A stretch of DNA of 64,000 nucleotides, taken from contig CAKOON010000002.1 in the NCBI GenBank assembly GCA_934098565.1, forward strand, positions 162,032 through 226,031, given 5' to 3'. The notes under the pieces are model-generated. The model made no database searches. It was given only the letters and a program-made list of their open reading frames with translations, and was not told the origin of the DNA. A program made the position numbers and the translations under genes. Numbering within the stretch: position 1 is the first letter of the stretch; each line of letters begins with the position of its first letter. Positions 58,111 to 64,000 of this stretch are shown piece by piece. This stretch comes from an uncultured Bacilli bacterium (lineage in GTDB: Bacteria > Bacillota_I > Bacilli_A > RF39 > UBA660).

Positions 58111-58963
58111 TATTATTGAACAGATGCTTAGTAAATATGAAATAAAAAATCTTAAAGATGAAATAAATGCTTTAAAAGAAATAATCCAAGAAATAGTTTT
58201 AGCTGGCTTATCCCGTGGAGGATTTTTTAATGAAGTTGCCTTTTATGGCGGGACAGCCTTACGCATTTTTTATAAATTAGATAGATTTTCCGAAGATTTA
58301 GATTTTGCTCTTTTAAAACCTAATCATAATTTTACTTTAGAAAAATATTTTTCTTATATCGAAAATGAACTCCAAGCGTATGGTTTAAATTTAGAAGTAA
58401 GCTCTAAAACTAAAAATATTACTTCTAATATCACTTCCGCCTTTGTAAAAGGTGATACTTTAGAACATATTTTAAAGTTTTTTCCTAGTGAGACCTTAAA
58501 TAAATATAGTCAAATTTTAAAAAGTATTAAAATAAAATTTGAAGTAGATATTAATCCCCAAAGTGGTGCCTTATATGAAAATGTTTATAAATTATTACCA
58601 AGTCCGCATGAGATAAAATTATATACTAAAGAATCTTTATTTGCCGGTAAAATTCATGCTATCCTTTGCCGTAATTGGCAAGCTAGAACCAAAGGCAGAG
58701 ATTTATATGATTATGTCTTCTTTCTTGCTAATGATATAAGCGTTAATATAGACTTAGTAAAAAATAAATTAATCGCATCTAATTATATTAATGATGATAC
58801 TAAATTTAATATAGATATTTTAAAAGAATTACTAAGAAAAAAGTTTTCGAAAATTGATTATAGCGATGCTAAAGAAGATGTCTTACCCTTTATAAAAGAT
58901 ACTACCAGTCTTAATATTTGGAGTAAGGATTTCTTTATAAGTATTACTAATAACTTAACATAA
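58103..58963 (+). CDS. abiEii: AbiEii-family nucleotidyltransferase toxin
   Basis: 286 residues. Nucleotidyltransferase motif VAFYGGTALRIFYKLDRFSEDLDFAL at about 46-71: the GG-T-AL-R lead and D-x-D pair (SEDLDF) are intact, with a third conserved element IKFEVDINP at about 147-155 and the Lys-rich KESLFAGKIHAILCR at about 175-189. Known: AbiEii toxins transfer nucleotides to targets such as tRNA and arrest growth after phage infection. It overlaps the antitoxin gene and ends in its own terminator. A copy of its 3' end lies at 57407-57457. Confidence 0.93.
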   Translation: MNNIIEQMLSKYEIKNLKDEINALKEIIQEIVLAGLSRGGFFNEVAFYGGTALRIFYKLDRFSEDLDFALLKPNHNFTLEKYFSYIENELQAYGLNLEVSSKTKNITSNITSAFVKGDTLEHILKFFPSETLNKYSQILKSIKIKFEVDINPQSGALYENVYKLLPSPHEIKLYTKESLFAGKIHAILCRNWQARTKGRDLYDYVFFLANDISVNIDLVKNKLIASNYINDDTKFNIDILKELLRKKFSKIDYSDAKEDVLPFIKDTTSLNIWSKDFFISITNNLT

Positions 58964-58993
58964 CTATTCAAGATAAAACTTGATAGTTTTTTT
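58962..58993 (+). terminator. Terminator of abiE unit
   Basis: AACTAT-t-CAAG / CTTG-ATAGTT stem with loop ATAAAA, followed by T; starts at the abiEii stop. Confidence 0.75.
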
Positions 58994-59046
58994 AAGACTT
59001 TAAATATGATATTATTTAATTAGAATAAGTTGGAAGGATAAATACT

Positions 59047-62000
59047 ATGGATGAATTATTTAAGATAACTAATTGTTATCAAGATACTAATTATTATTAT
59101 TTCTTCAGAGCTTTAAATAAAAGAGATATGGCCGGTATTAGAGATAAATCTACTTTAGATAGTAATGGTCATATCAGGAAAATAGTTACTGACAGTACCT
59201 TTTATAACCATAAAGATAGGTATAATGAAGAATCAGAACTTACTTTAGAAGAAATGGTTAATCATGTTAAAACTCATTATGATAAAGATACTAATTGTAT
59301 TTCTTTAAGTAGTGATGCTAATGTATGTTTAACTTATGGCCGAAGTGATTATGAAGATAAGTATGTTATTATTAAAGTTCCAAAGAAGGAAATAGGATAT
59401 ACTACTTTTAATGCGGGTAAGTATATTTATGAAGAAATCTTAAAAAGAGTTAATACTTACATTGAAGAACATCAAAGTACTTTAACAGATTTACAAAAGT
59501 ATTATATTGAGTCTATAAAAAATATATCTACGAAAGAACAATTAGAGAGTATTAAGAAAACTTTACCAGAAGAATATGTTGATAAAACTAATGAGGAGTT
59601 TCAAAATGGCCTAGATTTTATTAAAAGTAAGCCTTATGAAGGTTATAGTGATAAAGAGAATTTAGCTAAAGATAAATTAGTTATGCTTTTAGATGTCTTA
59701 GACTTTGAAGTCATCAAGGGTAAAACTAATCGCTTTGTGATTCAAACAATGGGTTCGGCTTTTTCTTCGCGGGAACTTGAGCATTATAAAGAAGTACCGA
59801 AGGAAAAGATTGTCGAAATGCCAACTTCTTTAATTGAGATAATGGCTCTTCTACAACAAGTACCAGAAACAGAAGAAATTAAGGAAATAAAAAGTTACTT
59901 GATTACCCATTTAGATGAGATAAGACAAAGTACGAAAGAAGTGGATTATAGTCACTTTAATCCAGAAAATTTAAATTTAAGTTTAGATAATTTATATAAT
60001 CTAACCGCAGGTAAAATCAGTTATAAAGAGGCTAAAGAATTATATTTAAATTCTATGTATTTAGTAAAAGCTAAGTTAAGAAGTTTTTACTCTGTTAATT
60101 TATTAAATCAAATGCTTGGTAATAATCCTAAGTATCATAATACTTTACAAAGTATTTTAGATAACTCTTTAGGTATTGAACCAATAATTATGGCTAGAAG
60201 TGGTAATCATGCCCTAAAAGTAAGTGATACGGTGGCTTTATATTTACCTAAAAATTATCAAAGTCTTTATGATTATGTTAATAATTTAAAAGTTCAAGAT
60301 ATGTATAATTTATTTACTAATCCCACAGATGCTTTTAATACTTTATTTACTAAATATATAAGTGATAAAGAATTAAAGCCTCAAGATAAAGAAGAATGGT
60401 ATGCCAATGGGCTAATTGATGCGATTGATTTAGAATCTTTAAATATTAAGACCAACTTTAATGAGACGCAAAGAAGAAAAATAGTTAATGCTTTAGTAAG
60501 TCATAATTTTATGGATTATTATGAAAAAGTTAAAGCCTTAAGTGATGATGGTTCGATTGCTACTTCGATGTTTGCTTCCTTAATAGCCAATCGAAAAGAA
60601 TTTACCAGTGATTCTGATATCATTTTAGAACAGTTAAAAGATTATATCGGTTATAATAATTTAAAAGAATATAATTTACCATTAAGAAAACTGCAAAGAA
60701 CGGCTTACAAGAAAACGGAAGAGGTATTTGCTAAAAAGAATTTTGCAACTGCCGTTATGCCGACTGGCTCTGGTAAAAGTTTTCTAGCCTTATCGGAAAT
60801 GCTGAATCGTAAAGATGCTAAAATGCTTTATATTGCTCCCAATGATATTATTTTAAATCAGATTGAAGATTATATTTATGAGTTCTTTGGTTATACGGAT
60901 TATCATACTTTATTTCCTAATTTAACTTTAACTACTTATCAAGATTTAAAGGATCAAAAAACTAACCACTTAAAAGCAAAATATAATGTTAAATATGATT
61001 TTATTATTCTAGATGAGCTCCATCGAAGTGGGGCCCCCGAATGGTCAAAGTTTGTTAATGAATTAATGGCAAATCAAGATCAAGAGAATATTAAAGTCCT
61101 TGGTTTAACCGCCACCCCTGAACGTGACCGTGATGATAAAGACATGGCTGCTTACTGGGCAAGATATTTTGGCTATACTGATGAAGAAATAGAATTAAAT
61201 AAACATTTAGCCATTAATGAAACTTTAGAATCAGCCATTAAAGTTGGACTTTTACCTAACCCTAAATTTATAAATTGTTTATATTCATATAAAAGTGATG
61301 GCACTTTAGATGAAATGTATGAAAACATTAGTATGCTTGATGATGGTGAGAAAAAGTCCAAAGCTTTTTCTAAGTATGAGCAACTATGTAGAAGCGTTGA
61401 ACAAAGTAGTGGTATAGAAAAAATTCTTGGTGATAATTTAAGCAAAGATGGTAAATATGTTGTTTTCTTACCAGTCGGTCGCAAAAAAGATGGTACTTAT
61501 TATAATAGCGAAGATGGCAGTAAAATAAGTAGACAGCAGGCTGTTTTAATAATGGAAGATTACACCATTTTGATTAGACAATATTTATATTCTAATGAGT
61601 ATATGAAGATGCATGGTGATAAGTTATTATCTATTTATGAAAAGATTACTAAAAAGCAAGAACTATCTAGTGAAGATAAAGACTTCTTAAACAAAGAACA
61701 AGATAACATTATGTTACTAGATATGGTTAAGATTAAACATAAACCAGCAGCTTTAAATACTTTCAATAGTACTATGGTAAGTGTGATTGCTAGACACCAA
61801 GATTGGGAAAAATTAGATAAAAAAACTCTAAAAGTAAGAATAGAAGCCAAGACTTATGATATGGTTGATACAAACTCGCTTCTAAGTTACTATAGTAATA
61901 GTAAAAATAAAGCGGAATTAGCCGAATTTAATAAAGAAACTAATGGTAAACCAAAGTTGTTATTTGTCATGGATAAATTAAATGAAGGTGCGCACTTAAA

Positions 62001-64000
62001 AGGCGTCAAAGGTATTGTCTGGTTGCGTCCATTAAGTGTTGATTCAAGAATACTATTCTATCAGCAGTTAGGCAGATGTATTCATTCTTATCCTGATGGG
62101 CATATCTTTACCGAGGAAGAACGCCCAATAGTAATGGATTTAGTTAACAATATAAATACCGTTAACTTAAAAAGAAATCAATCACCAATAAATGATTTAG
62201 AAGATTTGAAAATTATTATAGCTTGGATAACTGATAATGGTGGTAAAATTCCCAATAAGAACAGTAGTATTTTAGAAGAAAAGAATTATGGTCTAAAGTT
62301 AGATGTAATTTTATATCGCTATATTAAATATTTTAATAATTCTGAAGAATTGGATAGCGTTAAAAGCAGAAGAGTAATTCAAGAAATCTTAAGATTAGGT
62401 TCCCAAATCGACTTATGGAATATTAAAATAGATGAGCCAACCAGACAAAGAAAAGAAAAAGAATCAGAAGATGATGAAGAAAAATTCTTACAAGGATTTT
62501 TACAAGTCGAAAGTTCCTTCCGTGATTTTGTTGATTCAAAAGAAGAAATAGATGAGTTAGCATCGCCTGAGTCTACTTTCGATAAGATATTTAATTATTT
62601 AAGCATATTAAAAAAACAAGGAGTTGATATAAATAATATTAGTGATGCTGACAAATTAAAGGTAATTGAAACTGACGGTAATTTTACTCTTCGATTAGTG
62701 AAAATAAAAACAAAACAAGAAAATGGTAAAACAGTTATTATAAATGAAAAAGAATATAAGGAGTTGGGCTTAATTTGGATAGGACACTATGTCTATGCTT
62801 TTAAACAAGGTAAAGCTTATATTGCTTCAAAAAGTCCAGACTTAGAGGCTGACCAAATTAGTAGATTAAAGACTTTGCATTTCATTTTTGATTGGGAAGT
62901 AGATCCTGTATTGAATCCAAGAAGTTTTGAAGATTATATCTTACTCTTAAAGGAGATGCAAAAGGCTAAAGATAAGACGGGGCATGACATAAATGATATT
63001 AGAAGTAAAGAAGTAGTAAGAATAACCAAAATAAATGATGAGTATGAGTTTGAGTATTTTGAAAATAGAAAAAAAGCTGAAGAAACATATGGTAAGACTG
63101 TAAAAACAATTGGAATAGGAGTCGTTATTAGTTGCTTTAAAAGAGGAAAAAGCATCAATAGTAAGCAAGATTTAGATGTTGAACGGATAAAAGAGTTAAG
63201 AAATATTGACTTAAGGGTTGTACCAGAAAAAGAAAGAGACCATATAATGAAACCCAAAAGTTTTGATGACTACCTCTTGCTTTTAAAAGAAATGCAAAAT
63301 GCTAAAAATAAGACAGGCCGTGACATAAACAGTATTAAATTTTCAGAAGTAGTAAGAATAACCAAAATAAATGATGAGTATGAGTTTGAGTATTTTGATA
63401 GTAGAGAAGAGGCAAAAAATAAATATGGCGAAGATGTAGAAATAATTGGAATAGGCCAAGTTATTAGTTACTTTAAAAGAGGAAAACTTAGCAGTAGCGG
63501 AAAAGATTTAACTGTAGAACAGATAGAAGGGTTAAGAAATATTGGCTTAATGGTTGTACTTAAAAATGAAAGAGACCCTATAATTATGCCCAAAAGTTTT
63601 GAAGATTATGTTGAATTTTTAAAAGAAATGCAAAAGTTTAAAGATAAGACAGGTCGTGATATAAATAATATTAAATATTTAGAGGTAGTAAGAATAACAA
63701 AAATAAATGATGATTATGAATTTGAATATTTTGCTAATAAAGAAGAAGCAAAAAGTAAATATGGTAAGGCTGTAGAAATAATTAGCATAGGGTATGTTAT
63801 TAACTACTTTAAAAGAGGAAAACTTAGCAGTAGCGGAAAAGATTTAACTACTGAACAGATAAAAGAGTTAAGAGATATTGGTTTAATGGTTGTGACAGAA
63901 AAAGAAAGAGACCCTATAATTATGCCCAAAAGTTTTGATGACTACCTCTTGCTTTTAAAAGAGATGCAAAACACCAAAGATAAGACAGGCCGTGACATAA
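59047..64000 (+). CDS. Giant SF2 helicase with ART-like N-terminus and tandem C-terminal repeats, 3'-truncated by window
   Basis: Open from ATG at 59047 (GGAAGGA eight bases upstream) to the window end, at least 1651 residues. Residues about 1-135: YYYFFRALNKRDMAGI, then TNCISLSSDANVCLTYG and YVIIKVPKKEIG, a layout like ADP-ribosyltransferase folds (R-x-L, S-h-S-x-x-x-x-h-x-x-Y/F-G). About 135-560 is helical and unrecognised. The SF2 core has P-loop MPTGSGKS at about 572, DELH box IILDELHRSGAP at about 653, LGLTATPER at about 685 and motif VI QQLGRCIHS at about 1005. From about 1180 a 112-residue unit repeats at least five times, resembling helicase-associated domains. It follows the abiE pair. 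Inference: a defence-type DNA translocase or mobile-element helicase. Confidence 0.9.
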   Translation, partial: MDELFKITNCYQDTNYYYFFRALNKRDMAGIRDKSTLDSNGHIRKIVTDSTFYNHKDRYNEESELTLEEMVNHVKTHYDKDTNCISLSSDANVCLTYGRSDYEDKYVIIKVPKKEIGYTTFNAGKYIYEEILKRVNTYIEEHQSTLTDLQKYYIESIKNISTKEQLESIKKTLPEEYVDKTNEEFQNGLDFIKSKPYEGYSDKENLAKDKLVMLLDVLDFEVIKGKTNRFVIQTMGSAFSSRELEHYKEVPKEKIVEMPTSLIEIMALLQQVPETEEIKEIKSYLITHLDEIRQSTKEVDYSHFNPENLNLSLDNLYNLTAGKISYKEAKELYLNSMYLVKAKLRSFYSVNLLNQMLGNNPKYHNTLQSILDNSLGIEPIIMARSGNHALKVSDTVALYLPKNYQSLYDYVNNLKVQDMYNLFTNPTDAFNTLFTKYISDKELKPQDKEEWYANGLIDAIDLESLNIKTNFNETQRRKIVNALVSHNFMDYYEKVKALSDDGSIATSMFASLIANRKEFTSDSDIILEQLKDYIGYNNLKEYNLPLRKLQRTAYKKTEEVFAKKNFATAVMPTGSGKSFLALSEMLNRKDAKMLYIAPNDIILNQIEDYIYEFFGYTDYHTLFPNLTLTTYQDLKDQKTNHLKAKYNVKYDFIILDELHRSGAPEWSKFVNELMANQDQENIKVLGLTATPERDRDDKDMAAYWARYFGYTDEEIELNKHLAINETLESAIKVGLLPNPKFINCLYSYKSDGTLDEMYENISMLDDGEKKSKAFSKYEQLCRSVEQSSGIEKILGDNLSKDGKYVVFLPVGRKKDGTYYNSEDGSKISRQQAVLIMEDYTILIRQYLYSNEYMKMHGDKLLSIYEKITKKQELSSEDKDFLNKEQDNIMLLDMVKIKHKPAALNTFNSTMVSVIARHQDWEKLDKKTLKVRIEAKTYDMVDTNSLLSYYSNSKNKAELAEFNKETNGKPKLLFVMDKLNEGAHLKGVKGIVWLRPLSVDSRILFYQQLGRCIHSYPDGHIFTEEERPIVMDLVNNINTVNLKRNQSPINDLEDLKIIIAWITDNGGKIPNKNSSILEEKNYGLKLDVILYRYIKYFNNSEELDSVKSRRVIQEILRLGSQIDLWNIKIDEPTRQRKEKESEDDEEKFLQGFLQVESSFRDFVDSKEEIDELASPESTFDKIFNYLSILKKQGVDINNISDADKLKVIETDGNFTLRLVKIKTKQENGKTVIINEKEYKELGLIWIGHYVYAFKQGKAYIASKSPDLEADQISRLKTLHFIFDWEVDPVLNPRSFEDYILLLKEMQKAKDKTGHDINDIRSKEVVRITKINDEYEFEYFENRKKAEETYGKTVKTIGIGVVISCFKRGKSINSKQDLDVERIKELRNIDLRVVPEKERDHIMKPKSFDDYLLLLKEMQNAKNKTGRDINSIKFSEVVRITKINDEYEFEYFDSREEAKNKYGEDVEIIGIGQVISYFKRGKLSSSGKDLTVEQIEGLRNIGLMVVLKNERDPIIMPKSFEDYVEFLKEMQKFKDKTGRDINNIKYLEVVRITKINDDYEFEYFANKEEAKSKYGKAVEIISIGYVINYFKRGKLSSSGKDLTTEQIKELRDIGLMVVTEKERDPIIMPKSFDDYLLLLKEMQNTKDKTGRDI
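62922..64000 (+). repeat. Tandem 336-bp (112-residue) repeats in helicase C-terminus
   Basis: The start word AAGTTTTGA recurs at 62922, 63258, 63594 and 63930, exactly 336 bases apart, and an older diverged unit begins at about 62586. Each unit has the frame S-F-x-D-Y-x-x-x-L-K-E-M-Q, VVRITKINDxYEFEYF, then I-G-x-G-x-V-I-x-x-F-K-R-G and a final L-R-x-I-x-L. The later units share long stretches of nearly identical DNA, so they arose by recent duplication. The array continues past the window end. Confidence 0.93.

Noticed and set aside
62934..63257. Minus-strand frames over the helicase repeats
   Set aside because: Repeat-driven shadows antisense to a long coding frame, without ribosome sites.

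Overview
The window looks like chromosomal DNA of an uncultured, very AT-rich Bacillota bacterium of class Bacilli, probably a gut lineage near the Erysipelotrichia/RF39-type groups. TGA is used as a stop throughout (the F1-like alpha gene ends in one), so this is not a code-4 mollicute. Sporulation genes are present: a SpoVID-YsxE-like pair, YunB, and the ancient Bacillus-type block SPOR/SpoIIB-like, radC, mreC, mreD, spoIVFA, spoIVFB. Taxonomy is inferred from gene content only.

1-21447: a one-directional cluster that I consider the main find. It runs from a giant secreted surface protein (cut by the window start), through a membrane-anchored coiled-coil/FN3-like protein and a TM plus delta(OSCP)-like protein, to F1-type alpha, gamma, beta and a short epsilon. 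A 5-TM protein, a single-TM protein and a 3266-residue double-anchored giant follow. The F1 gene order (delta-alpha-gamma-beta-epsilon) and catalytic motifs are kept, but no a or c subunit is present. The nearest known concept is the F1-like/X0 ATPases of Mycoplasma (gliding motor; MIB-MIP system); this would be a version in a walled, code-11 relative.

21467-about 29510: an integrative mobilizable element with a large serine recombinase (with leader peptide and attenuator), a MobV relaxase, an oriT-like region and defence cargo. The cargo is a CD-NTase with AGS-C domain plus a SLATT effector (CBASS-like) and a HEPN Abi_2 protein flanked by two near-identical promoter-driven hairpin RNAs. tRNA-Thr(CGT) and tRNA-Lys(CTT) lie beyond it.

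30200-57250: mostly housekeeping and envelope genes: metal exporter, pseudopilin, endonuclease IV, acyltransferase, LysRS with a fused C-terminal tRNA-binding domain, spore-coat genes, a circularly permuted dockerin-bearing glucosaminidase next to a cohesin-like membrane protein, TagO/WecA-type transferase, signal peptidase, amidase, rubrerythrin, ferredoxin, YunB and the mre/spoIVF block.

57300-64000: a second accessory region with an AbiEi/AbiEii toxin-antitoxin pair and a very large SF2 helicase, cut by the window end. The helicase has an ADP-ribosyltransferase-like N-terminus and 112-residue tandem C-terminal repeats. A chimeric remnant of both upstream shows that the module was once duplicated and then partly deleted.
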